Assembly (NCBI GenBank): GCA_024998625.1
Contig: JACOEL010000004.1
Span: 1-64,000 of the forward strand
Length of the DNA: 64,000 nucleotides
Direction of reading: 5' to 3'
Origin: Nitrospira sp.
GTDB taxonomy: Bacteria; Nitrospirota; Nitrospiria; Nitrospirales; Nitrospiraceae
Under the pieces are notes generated by a model, which ran no database searches, was not told the DNA's origin, and saw nothing but the letters and a program-made list of their open reading frames with translations. Position numbers and translations under genes: made by a program. Below, piece by piece: positions 9,169 through 18,691 of this stretch. Position 1 is the first letter of the stretch. Each line of letters begins with the position of its first letter.

Positions 9169-10370
9169 AACGGTTGTGGCGATACCTGCAACGGTACCAA
9201 CTGTATCTATGGGGACGAGAGGTGATTGCTGCGGTTCGCCGTGTTTGGCCTCAGTTCCGTGGAGGCGTTGTTTCCTTGCACGCGGCGGGCAGTCCACACG
9301 GCCACGTGTTGATTTCTTACGACAATCATGGGTTGCTCTGTAAAATGCGAGGGCAACCCATTCCCACCAGCCACCCTCAGGTTCTGAAGACCATCATCAT
9401 GGCTCAGACCTTTGTCGCTTTGGGTTATGACGTAGATGTGATTCACTGTGAGAATCAGAGATTCATTCCCTGGAAGCCGTACGATATTATGGTTGATACA
9501 CGTCTGAATTTGCAGCGACTGCAACCTTATTTGCCTGCTACCTGCATCAAGATTCTGCACTGTGATACGGCGCAGATCGTCTACCAAAACTCGGCAGAAA
9601 TGGGCAGATTGTTGGCGTTTCAACGGCGGAAGGCGCTCACTGTTCCGCCGAATCGATTGGAAACACCGCATTTAGGGGTTGAGCACGCAGATTACCTCAC
9701 AACTTGCGGCAATGAGTTTACGATGAATACATATACCTATGCAGATAAGCCGATTTTTCGGTTACCCATGCTTGTCCAACAGATGTGGCCTTGGCAGGAG
9801 AATAAGGACTTTGAGGTGTCCCGCCACCGGTTTCTTTGGTTTGGAAGTCGAGGGATGGTTCACAAGGGACTCGACTTGGTATTGGAGGCTTTCGCGAGAA
9901 TGCCAGAATGCCAGCTTACCATCGTGGGGCCGGTGCGCAATGAACCAGAGTTTGTGAATGTTTATCGGAAAGAATTGTTCCACACGCCGAATATCAAGTG
10001 TGTCGGTTGGCTGAATAAGTCTAGTGAAGAGTTTCGAATGGTCCTGGAGCAATCCCTTGCACATATCTTTCCCTCCTGTTCTGAGGCAGGGGCGGCGGCT
10101 GTGGTAGAAACCATGGCTGCAGGGGTAATCCCTGTGGTGACCTATGAAGCTTCAATTGATGTGGAGAATTTTGGTTTTCTTTTGGAGGACGCTTCGATCG
10201 AAGCCATCATGCGTCAGGTGCGCGAGATTACCGCAATGTCGGCGGATGAATTGCGTCGCAGGGCTAAGAAAGCATGGGAGGCGGCCCACAACAATAACAC
10301 GCCGGAGAAATTTGAACGTTCCTATCGTGCAACCATAGAAATGATTTTGGCAAAGCATGGAAGACGATAG
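9147..10370 (+). CDS. Glycosyltransferase (GT4-like)
   Basis: GTG start; C-terminal GT-B pattern FPSCSEAGAAAVVETMAAGVIPVVT. Confidence 0.8.
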   Translation: MAEGDVLKRLWRYLQRYQLYLWGREVIAAVRRVWPQFRGGVVSLHAAGSPHGHVLISYDNHGLLCKMRGQPIPTSHPQVLKTIIMAQTFVALGYDVDVIHCENQRFIPWKPYDIMVDTRLNLQRLQPYLPATCIKILHCDTAQIVYQNSAEMGRLLAFQRRKALTVPPNRLETPHLGVEHADYLTTCGNEFTMNTYTYADKPIFRLPMLVQQMWPWQENKDFEVSRHRFLWFGSRGMVHKGLDLVLEAFARMPECQLTIVGPVRNEPEFVNVYRKELFHTPNIKCVGWLNKSSEEFRMVLEQSLAHIFPSCSEAGAAAVVETMAAGVIPVVTYEASIDVENFGFLLEDASIEAIMRQVREITAMSADELRRRAKKAWEAAHNNNTPEKFERSYRATIEMILAKHGRR

Positions 10371-10462
10371 CAGCATCTGCCGAAAGATGTTCGCTTCGGA
10401 GAAGGTGGAAAACTATGTCTTCGCTGTCAAGCCTCTCTGGGGCGTAGGGAGCGCATTGACGA

Positions 10463-11914
10463 ATGGCTAAGCTTGGGCGCCAGCTGGGAATATTGGCAAA
10501 TTGTGTGCTTTTGTTAGGGGCTGTGCTCTGCGCGGGCTTGTTCGCTTTCTTGGTATGGCGCCATGGCATGTCGCTCCGCTATCTGGTGTTCGTGGGGCTT
10601 GCAGTGATACTGGCGCTCGGCGTACGAATGCCGGAATCCCTCAGGATCAATAGCGTGCTTGTCGGCGTATCCACATGTGTCGCGGTATATCTGGCTGAAT
10701 TGCTCCTCGCCTATTCCGGCACAGCCATTACCTCCTTGGGGGCTCAAGCGTGGTTAAGCTTCCCTCAGGACGCAAACGTGCGGGTTGCGGCTGAACGAAT
10801 GAAGACTGTGCAGGAGACTCACCAGAAGTTCGATGCTCGTTCGCGTTTGGAGGTGATCCTGGATATGCGGGCACATGGCGTCAATGCGTATCCGGATGTC
10901 TTTCCAATGGTCCTGTTTGCACCGTCATCCAGTGACAGTATCCAATCCGTACTGACGAGCCAGCATGAGGAATTCTTGCCGGTGGCTGGAATGGCCACTA
11001 CGACGACGGTATTTTGCAACGAGAGCGGGGAGTATGTCGTATACGAAAGCGATGAGCACGGCTTTCACAATCCGCGTGGCATGTGGGAGTACAGACCGGT
11101 CGAGCTTCTCGCGCTGGGTGATTCCTATACCCATGGAGTGTGTGTTCCTTCGGATAAAGGATTTGTGGCCGTGGTCCGGGGACACCATCCGAGCACGATG
11201 AATTTAGGCGTAAATAGCCATGGCCCGCTTACGAGCCTAGCAACGCTGAAAGAGTACGGGCCGATTCTTAAGCCGAAACTGGTGCTGTGGTTTTATTATG
11301 AAGGCAATGATCTCAGAGATCTCGACGGGTGGGAGAAGAACTCTCCGCTCTTGATGAAGTATTTGTCATCCTCATTTTCTCAACACTTATTTGAGCGGCA
11401 ACCTGAAATCGATCATTCGTTGAGAGACTATCTCGATGCCGCAATGGCAAAGGCGACCGCTCCGATCTCTCCTGAGAACATCCTGAAGCTTCACCATCTC
11501 CGTCATGCCGTGCAGTCATTTTATGAGCGCCGCCCAGCCGAACAGGGGTTTCCGGCTGAGTTGCTGGAGTTCCTTCGTCATTCCGGCGCACCCGCTGCTC
11601 CGGAAGACCTTCAACTGTTCGAGCGTATTTTGGCCGAAGCCCAGGCAACGGCAAAGACGTGGAATGGGCGTGTCGTGTTCGTCTATCTGCCCACGTGGGA
11701 ACGATATCGCCTCCCTGAATTGGCCAGCAAGGACCGTGACAACGTGCTGGGAATCGCCAGGCGGTTGAATCTTCACGTAATGGACATGCATGAGGTATTT
11801 TTCACCCATCCGGATCCTTTGTCGCTTTTTCCGTTTCGACGATACGCCCACTACAATGAAGCCGGGCATAAGCTGGTCGGCGAAGAGGTGCTCAGGCAGT
11901 TAGGGAAACTGTGA
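10463..11914 (+). CDS. Membrane-anchored SGNH/GDSL hydrolase family protein
   Basis: N-terminal TM helices; LALGDSYTHGVCV block I, YYEGNDLRD block III, HYNEAGHKL block V. Confidence 0.75.
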   Translation: MAKLGRQLGILANCVLLLGAVLCAGLFAFLVWRHGMSLRYLVFVGLAVILALGVRMPESLRINSVLVGVSTCVAVYLAELLLAYSGTAITSLGAQAWLSFPQDANVRVAAERMKTVQETHQKFDARSRLEVILDMRAHGVNAYPDVFPMVLFAPSSSDSIQSVLTSQHEEFLPVAGMATTTTVFCNESGEYVVYESDEHGFHNPRGMWEYRPVELLALGDSYTHGVCVPSDKGFVAVVRGHHPSTMNLGVNSHGPLTSLATLKEYGPILKPKLVLWFYYEGNDLRDLDGWEKNSPLLMKYLSSSFSQHLFERQPEIDHSLRDYLDAAMAKATAPISPENILKLHHLRHAVQSFYERRPAEQGFPAELLEFLRHSGAPAAPEDLQLFERILAEAQATAKTWNGRVVFVYLPTWERYRLPELASKDRDNVLGIARRLNLHVMDMHEVFFTHPDPLSLFPFRRYAHYNEAGHKLVGEEVLRQLGKL

Positions 11915-11930
11915 CGTCTGCCGATCGTGT

Positions 11931-12881
11931 GTGTCGAAAAGCCGTGCCTGTAAGTGTGGTCTGTTCGTGGTTGCTGTGGCTGCGATTTTTGGGTTCCCGA
12001 GGTTGATCAGCACAGAATGCTTTTTAAAGGGACGAGTTGAAACGGTGAATACACATCAAAAGAAAGTAGCCGTCGTAGTGCCGATGCATAATCGGAGCGA
12101 GCTCACTCCTGATGAGCAAATCTCTTTTCAGCATCTCACGCATTATCTGCGTGCGTATGACAAGTATCTAGTAGTGCCGAACTCCCTCAATATCGACTTG
12201 CCGGGTTGTTCGCTCAAGCGTTTTGGCGATGAATATTTCGGGAGTGTTGCCGCGAATACACGCCTCTTATTGTCCGAAACCTTTTACCGTTCCTTCAGGG
12301 AGTACCAATACATACTGATCTATCATCTTGACGCGTTGGTGTTTTCGGATCAGTTAGAAGCCTGGTGCGATACGGGGCTGGACTACATCGGTCCTCCATG
12401 GATTCACTGTGCGGACAGCCCCTGGGTGAAGGAAGCACGTGTGGGAAATGGCGGGTTGTCACTTAGGAAAATCGAAAGCTTCCTCAAGGTATTCCAATCG
12501 GACGTCTATTGGATGGAGCCGGAAGAATATTGGCGGGAAAGGTATGCGGGGATGCCTGCCTATGTCCGCATGCTTAATCTGCCGAGGCGGTTTGCAAAGC
12601 GGCTATCCTGGCTGAACAATGCACGTCTTGAGATGTCACGGTGGCACCTCCGTCCTGACGGGACCAAGAATGAAGACCATTTTTGGTCTGATCGTGCCAA
12701 GCACTATGTGCCTGACTTCAGAGTCGCCTCGGTCGAAGTCGGCCTACGCTTTGCGTTCGAGGTGGCGCCTCGCTTGTGTTACGACATGAATCATCGCCAG
12801 TTGCCATTTGGTTGTCATGCCTGGCCACGCTACGATCGCTCTTTTTGGGAACCCTATCTGATTACGCCGCACGCGGCTTGA
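11931..12881 (+). CDS. DUF5672 family protein
   Basis: KKVAVVVPMHNR ... ILIYHLDALVFSDQLEAWCDTGLDYIGPPW; GTG start. Confidence 0.75.
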   Translation: MSKSRACKCGLFVVAVAAIFGFPRLISTECFLKGRVETVNTHQKKVAVVVPMHNRSELTPDEQISFQHLTHYLRAYDKYLVVPNSLNIDLPGCSLKRFGDEYFGSVAANTRLLLSETFYRSFREYQYILIYHLDALVFSDQLEAWCDTGLDYIGPPWIHCADSPWVKEARVGNGGLSLRKIESFLKVFQSDVYWMEPEEYWRERYAGMPAYVRMLNLPRRFAKRLSWLNNARLEMSRWHLRPDGTKNEDHFWSDRAKHYVPDFRVASVEVGLRFAFEVAPRLCYDMNHRQLPFGCHAWPRYDRSFWEPYLITPHAA

Positions 12882-12906
12882 TGGATAGGGCCAATGTGGC
12901 CACAGA

Positions 12907-14001
12907 ATGGGGTCGGCGATGGCAAGACGTTTTGCGATGGTCGTGGCGTTCGGTGTCGTGACGGTGGTTTCTGCTGCGATCATGCTTGGACTTGGCGAAC
13001 TGACGATTCGGTCCATCCACCTGCTGAGAGACGGGATTCCATTTTTCGAAAGTGTTGACGGTGGAAGGATTGGACCGATTAGCCTGGATCAGGAGCTCGG
13101 CTGGAAAGCGACTGAACATTACCAGGAGACGTTAGTAGAGAGAACCAATGCAGGTCGGCCTTATTCCGTTCGGCGCTCTCAAAAACAGTACGGGTTTCGA
13201 CAGTTCGGCGATCTGGATTCTAAAAAAATGCGGCTTCTGGTGATTGGCGATTCGTTTACTCATGCCACGGCAGTTTCGGATAATCGTACGTACCATGCTT
13301 TATTAGCTCAGCTGCTGGACGTTGAGGTATTTGCGTACGGTGCTGGTGGTTACGGGACACTGCAGGAACTCATGATACTTGATCGGTATATCGACATTAT
13401 TAGGCCAGAGGTCATTCTCTGGCAGTATTGCGCCAACGATTTTATCAATAATGATAATGAGCTTGAGCGATTGAGCCTTGTGAATAACAATGGGTGGGTC
13501 AGGCCCTATCTGCAGAAGGGGCAGGTGCAGCTGTTGTCACCAAAGGAGTCCTCACTTCAGGTTCGAGAGTGGATCAACCGAAGGAGCCGGTTCCTCTATT
13601 TTATAGTGAGCCGTATAGACCGGCTGCGAGCGGCGAGGACTCATGACACGGTTGAAGTCGCTATTGAATCTGAGGGGATGCGGCATCCCGGATTTCTTCG
13701 TGCGGTAGGAGTTACTGATGAGTTGATGGGGAGGGTCAGGAAGAAAGTTGGAAATCGATCGATCATGGCATTTAATTGCGTGCGAGCGGAGCCCTACGAT
13801 CAAGCGTTTCGTGATATCTCGGCCCGTCATGGTATCGCCTATTGGGACGATGTTGCGTCGGTGGTGCTTGAAGCCCATCATCGTGGGGAAGATGTCTACG
13901 CTGCGGATGGTGGTCATTGGAATGAGCGAGGCCATCAATTGGCAGCAGAGGCGATCGCCAGCCATTTTCGCGCTGAAATGAGAACTGAGGCCCGGCCGTG
14001 A
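12907..14001 (+). CDS. SGNH/GDSL hydrolase family protein
   Basis: MRLLVIGDSFTHATAV; WQYCANDFINND; GGHWNERGHQLAAEAI; N-terminal TM. Confidence 0.8.
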   Translation: MGSAMARRFAMVVAFGVVTVVSAAIMLGLGELTIRSIHLLRDGIPFFESVDGGRIGPISLDQELGWKATEHYQETLVERTNAGRPYSVRRSQKQYGFRQFGDLDSKKMRLLVIGDSFTHATAVSDNRTYHALLAQLLDVEVFAYGAGGYGTLQELMILDRYIDIIRPEVILWQYCANDFINNDNELERLSLVNNNGWVRPYLQKGQVQLLSPKESSLQVREWINRRSRFLYFIVSRIDRLRAARTHDTVEVAIESEGMRHPGFLRAVGVTDELMGRVRKKVGNRSIMAFNCVRAEPYDQAFRDISARHGIAYWDDVASVVLEAHHRGEDVYAADGGHWNERGHQLAAEAIASHFRAEMRTEARP

Positions 14002-14049
14002 TGAATATCGAGTATCGTGAGTTGAGAATAGGGAGGGAGTAACCACATC

Positions 14050-15120
14050 ATGAAGCGAATGCTTGTCACCGGGTCTTCTGGTCTCATCGGTTCTGAGGTG
14101 TGTGCCTACTTTCATGGTCAAGGATGGTCGATCCATGGAGTCGACAACAACACTCGGGCCACGTTTTTTGGACCGCAAGGCGACACGCGTTGGAATCAAC
14201 GCCGGTTGCAAGCTGATCTGAAACAGTTCCGGCACCATGAACTCGACATCCGAGACCGCAAGGGCGCATTGGCGCTCATTCAAGAGCTCAAGCCTGATGT
14301 TATTGTGCATACGGCAGCACAGCCCTCGCATGATCTCGCGGCCAAGATTCCGTTCGATGATTTCGATACGAATGCGGTGGGTACGCTGAATCTCCTCGAA
14401 GCGACCAGGTTGTACACGCCAGGAGCAGTGTTTGTGCACATGTCCACGAATAAAGTGTACGGCGATGCCCCAAATGAATTACCTCTCGTGGAGCAGGATA
14501 AACGTTGGGATTATGCGTCTCCCAATGATTTTGATGGGATCACGGAGCACATGCGGATCGATCAGTCGAAACATTCGCTTTTCGGTGCCTCGAAAGTGGC
14601 CGCGGATGTCATGGTGCAGGAGTATGGGCGTTACTTCGGCATGAAGACCTGTTGTTTGCGGGGAGGTTGCCTCACCGGACCCAATCATTCAGGCGTGGAG
14701 TTGCATGGATTTTTGAGTTATCTCGTCAAATGCAATTTAGAAGGCAAAAAGTACAGCATCTTCGGCTATAGAGGAAAACAGGTTCGGGACAATATTCATT
14801 CCCTGGATGTTGCACGATTTATTCACGCGTTCATCGAGAACCCACGAAGCGGTGAGGTGTACAACCTCGGAGGCGGGCGTGGAAACAGCTGCTCCATATT
14901 TGAGGCGTTCGAGATGATCGAAGCTATTTCTGGCAAGAAGATGCTGTATGAATATGTCGACAAGAATCGCGAAGGCGATCATATTTGCTACATCAGTAAC
15001 CTGAAAAAAATGACAACGCAGTATCCCGGTTGGGGCATTACGAAGACCTTGAAGCATATCTTCGAGGAAATTCACCAGTCCTGGCTGAAGCGGGCTGCTG
15101 CGGTGAATGTGCCGATCTGA
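14050..15120 (+). CDS. NAD-dependent epimerase, CDP-paratose/tyvelose 2-epimerase-like
   Basis: [75 protein letters not shown]. Confidence 0.85.
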   Translation: MKRMLVTGSSGLIGSEVCAYFHGQGWSIHGVDNNTRATFFGPQGDTRWNQRRLQADLKQFRHHELDIRDRKGALALIQELKPDVIVHTAAQPSHDLAAKIPFDDFDTNAVGTLNLLEATRLYTPGAVFVHMSTNKVYGDAPNELPLVEQDKRWDYASPNDFDGITEHMRIDQSKHSLFGASKVAADVMVQEYGRYFGMKTCCLRGGCLTGPNHSGVELHGFLSYLVKCNLEGKKYSIFGYRGKQVRDNIHSLDVARFIHAFIENPRSGEVYNLGGGRGNSCSIFEAFEMIEAISGKKMLYEYVDKNREGDHICYISNLKKMTTQYPGWGITKTLKHIFEEIHQSWLKRAAAVNVPI

Positions 15121-15162
15121 AAAATCTGTGCTAACGTCGACCTTGGAAGAAATACATACGCC

Positions 15163-16395
15163 ATGAAGGTCCTGGTAATTTCAGCAGCCTATCCTCCGAT
15201 GCATGCAGGGGAGGCTACCAATACCTACCACTTGTGTCGGCAATTGACTGAACGGGGCATTGACGTACATGTGCTCACGTCGGTTGGCAATGTTGGTACC
15301 AACGATCCTCGGATTCGCGTGTATCCCATCATGCAGACATGGGGCTGGCTTGAGTTGCTCAGGGTGCGGTCTTTTCTCAAAAACTGTTCGCCGGATGCTG
15401 TGTTTCTCATGTACATCGGACTCATGTACAAATTTCATCCCATGGTGACCTTCCTGCCCACGCTTTCCAAGGGGGTATTTCCACACGTTCCGTTTGTAAC
15501 AAGGTATGAGAGTGCGTTTGTAGGTGCTGATCCGTCGAAGACAGGAATTTTTTCACGTTTGTTCAGGAAGCTGATGGTTCAATGGGCTGGCGGGAAAGAT
15601 GTGGCGTATAGCTCGGGGACACTGTTGCGGGATAGTGACGCCGTCATCGCATTGTGCGAACGTCACCGGGCCATGTTGCTCGAGGAATGGCCTCCCGTCA
15701 GTCAGAAGGTGGCGCTAATCCCTCCGCCTCCGAACTTGTTCATCGCGTCGAATGCAGGGGGCATGGCACGTGAACGCGGACGGACACGATTGGGAGTGAC
15801 GGCAGGTGAATTCGTCGTTACGTTTTTCGGGTATCTCTATCCGATCAAGGGAATTGAAACCCTGTTGCGGGCGTTTGCGAGCGTATCCGCACAACGCCCT
15901 GAAGCGCGACTCTTGTTCATTGGCGGAAAGGTTGGGTTGGACGTTGAAGGTGGTGTGTCCTATTTCGATGAGATGCAGGACCTTGCTAAGGAGTTGCACA
16001 TAGACGGGTTGACCACCTGGACGGGCGCGTTCAAGTCAGAAGAGGAGGACGCCTCGCTATTGCTTCATGCCTCAGATGTGTGTGTGTTGCCTTTTCTGGA
16101 GGGGGTGCAACTAAACAATAGCTCCTTCGCCTCGATGGTTGCGCACGGGCTTCCCATCATCGTGACACGGGGCCCTCTGATGGACAAGGCATTTGTCCAT
16201 GGGGAAAATGTTCTGACCTGCGAACCAAAAGATCATCCGGCCGTGACGAAACTCCTGCTTGAAGTGATGGACCGTGCGGATCTTCGTGAGCGACTTCGAT
16301 CTGGTGCTGTCAAGCTCGCCGCCGAGTGGTTTTCCTGGGAGACGGCGACGGAGAAAACACTGACCGCTTTGCGACCGCGGCTGTCGGGCAGGTAG
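15163..16395 (+). CDS. Glycosyltransferase family 4
   Basis: MKVLVISAAYPPMHAGEATNTYHL; C-terminal GT-B domain. Confidence 0.88.
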   Translation: MKVLVISAAYPPMHAGEATNTYHLCRQLTERGIDVHVLTSVGNVGTNDPRIRVYPIMQTWGWLELLRVRSFLKNCSPDAVFLMYIGLMYKFHPMVTFLPTLSKGVFPHVPFVTRYESAFVGADPSKTGIFSRLFRKLMVQWAGGKDVAYSSGTLLRDSDAVIALCERHRAMLLEEWPPVSQKVALIPPPPNLFIASNAGGMARERGRTRLGVTAGEFVVTFFGYLYPIKGIETLLRAFASVSAQRPEARLLFIGGKVGLDVEGGVSYFDEMQDLAKELHIDGLTTWTGAFKSEEEDASLLLHASDVCVLPFLEGVQLNNSSFASMVAHGLPIIVTRGPLMDKAFVHGENVLTCEPKDHPAVTKLLLEVMDRADLRERLRSGAVKLAAEWFSWETATEKTLTALRPRLSGR

Positions 16396-16425
16396 CATAG
16401 GTCGCTTTTCCTGGTACATTCCCAC

Positions 16426-17334
16426 ATGCCTCGTGTATCCGTCGTGATTCCGACTTATAACTGTGCCAAATTTCTTGGGCGGACTATCGACTCGGCGTTG
16501 AAACAGACCTACCGAGATTTTGAAATCATCGTCGTCGACGATGGATCGACGGATGGCACCCAAGCGTTGGTAGCGGCCTACAAGGAGTCTGTACGGTACG
16601 TCTATCAATCCAATCAGGGTGCTTCGGCGGCACGGAATGCAGCCCTGTCCAGAGCGAGTGGAGAGTTTATCGCTTACCTGGATGCCGATGATCTTTGGCT
16701 TCCCGACAAGTTGGCACGGCAGGTCGAATTTCTTGATGCGCATTCCACCTGCGGATTTGTCCATACAGAGGTGTCGGTAATTGATGAACAGGACACAGTG
16801 CTGCACGCCTGCTTTAATCAGGATACCAAAAGACCTATTCCTCAGGGGCAGTGTGTCAGGGATTTGTTGCTGCGGTCTCATATCCAGACGTTGACGGTGC
16901 TAGAGCGTCGCACCGCATTTGACGATGCGGGGAAATTTGATCTGCGCCTGCCGGTTGCTCAGGATTATTTGCATTGGATTAGCGTGGGCCTGCAGGGGTA
17001 TGGCGTTGGATATCTGCCCGAACCGCTGGGCCAATATCGCTGGAGGGCGGGGAGTCTCATGTCCAGCCAGCGTCGGTTATTGGGAGATTTTGTGAAGATA
17101 TACGAGATCCTCTCAACGGAGTATGGTCTTGAGTGGTTGCAGGAGCCTGAGATCATACAACTGGTGCAAGCGCAGCTGTACACAACTCAGCGGCAACTGG
17201 CGTATCTCGAGCGGCAGGAATGTTCAGGTGCAGCAGCGCGGCAACGGCTTGGTGCCTTGATCCGACAGTGGCCCCTGAATCTTGAACTGTATCTGGACTT
17301 CGCCAAGACCTATGTCAGTCGGCCCATGTCCTGA
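16426..17334 (+). CDS. Glycosyltransferase family 2
   Basis: MPRVSVVIPTYNCAKFLGRTIDSALKQTYRDFEIIVVDDGSTDGT; YLDADDLW. Confidence 0.93.
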   Translation: MPRVSVVIPTYNCAKFLGRTIDSALKQTYRDFEIIVVDDGSTDGTQALVAAYKESVRYVYQSNQGASAARNAALSRASGEFIAYLDADDLWLPDKLARQVEFLDAHSTCGFVHTEVSVIDEQDTVLHACFNQDTKRPIPQGQCVRDLLLRSHIQTLTVLERRTAFDDAGKFDLRLPVAQDYLHWISVGLQGYGVGYLPEPLGQYRWRAGSLMSSQRRLLGDFVKIYEILSTEYGLEWLQEPEIIQLVQAQLYTTQRQLAYLERQECSGAAARQRLGALIRQWPLNLELYLDFAKTYVSRPMS

Positions 17335-17403
17335 GGACAGTGAACCCTCCCCTTCAGCAACGAAAGCAGGTAGGCGGTTTGTAGGAGTAGGTACACTTCC
17401 ACT

Positions 17404-18567
17404 ATGAACATTATGCTTGTCACTCCTTGGAGACCTTCCCTTACCGGGGGGATCAGTACCGTTGTCGCGCGGCTGACTGGGGAGTTTCAAAAAAAAGGTC
17501 ACCACGTTACCATTTTCGTGGCCGATCGGGAGAATCGGCTTCGTCAAATTGAAGCGCTGGATGGAATCCCGGTCTACGGCATGTATCTCCGGTCGCCTGT
17601 CTCGTCGCAGTACCCTCTTCGTGCCATGATCATGTGCTGTAGTTGGTTTCCGATCACGATGGTGCAACTCGTCTGGCTGGCAAGGAAGAAACGGCTGGAT
17701 GCAGTGTTAATTCAGTATCCGCTTCCTGCGATGTTCTACTTTGGGATATTGAAGCGTGTATTCGGAGGAACTCTTTTCATCACCTATCAAGGAAACGATG
17801 CCCATGACTTAGGTTTATGGGATCAGCGAGAACAACGATTGGTCCGATTCTTGTTGGAGCAGGCCGACCTGGTATTGGGTGTCTCACGAACACTCTTGGC
17901 AAGAGTTGAGTCAGTTTTACAGGGCGTCCACCTTAGGCGCAGTCGGCAGCTTCCCAATGGCGCACCGCTAGACGTTATCCAGGCGGTTAAACCAGGTGAG
18001 GCGGGTTCTGATCTGCCTCCAAACTATCTGTTGACCGCAGGGCACCTGATTCAGCGGAAGGGGATAGACCTCGTGATCGCTGCATTGCGTCAAGCGAAAG
18101 AGCGCGGTGCGGTGTTGCAACTCGTTGTTGCAGGTGATGGACCAGAACGGGAAAATTTGGTGCGCCTGTCCCGCGAGCAGGGTGTGGCAGATCAGGTTCG
18201 GTTTTTGGGCAATCAATCCCATAAGCAGGTTCTCAGCCTGATGAAGACGTGCCTTGCTTTTGTGTTGGCCTCGCGAGCAGAGGGGATGCCCTTGGTCATC
18301 GCAGAGGCGATGGCATGTGGAAAAGCTGTTATTGCGAGCAATATTGACGGTGTACCGGAAATTGTTCGTGACGGCACAACCGGAATTCTAGTGCCAGCAG
18401 AGGATTCTGAAGCTCTCGCAACGGGTCTGATCAGGTTGTGTTCCGACGAAGCTTTTCGAGAGACTCTAGCTAGGCAGGGAAAAGAGTGGGCCTGTAGAGA
18501 ATACAACTGGGAAGCGATTGCTCATCGATACCTTGGCTTCATCGAGGAGTGCCAGGCCAACCGATGA
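17404..18567 (+). CDS. Glycosyltransferase family 4
   Basis: GGISTVVARLTGEFQKKGH; ASRAEGMPLVIAEAMACGKAVIASNIDGVPEIV. Confidence 0.92.
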   Translation: MNIMLVTPWRPSLTGGISTVVARLTGEFQKKGHHVTIFVADRENRLRQIEALDGIPVYGMYLRSPVSSQYPLRAMIMCCSWFPITMVQLVWLARKKRLDAVLIQYPLPAMFYFGILKRVFGGTLFITYQGNDAHDLGLWDQREQRLVRFLLEQADLVLGVSRTLLARVESVLQGVHLRRSRQLPNGAPLDVIQAVKPGEAGSDLPPNYLLTAGHLIQRKGIDLVIAALRQAKERGAVLQLVVAGDGPERENLVRLSREQGVADQVRFLGNQSHKQVLSLMKTCLAFVLASRAEGMPLVIAEAMACGKAVIASNIDGVPEIVRDGTTGILVPAEDSEALATGLIRLCSDEAFRETLARQGKEWACREYNWEAIAHRYLGFIEECQANR

Positions 18568-18691
18568 ATGTCATAATTCTAACTATCTCAGTAGAACCAG
18601 GGGCTACCCCCTCTGGAAGAGTACTGTCGGATTACTTAAACGGTGCTACAGTAGTGCAGAGGCACATTTTTTCTACAGGCGGGGAACGGCG

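Noticed and set aside
13552-14439. 295-aa minus-strand ORF
   Set aside because: Overlaps two well-supported plus-strand genes (SGNH hydrolase and epimerase)
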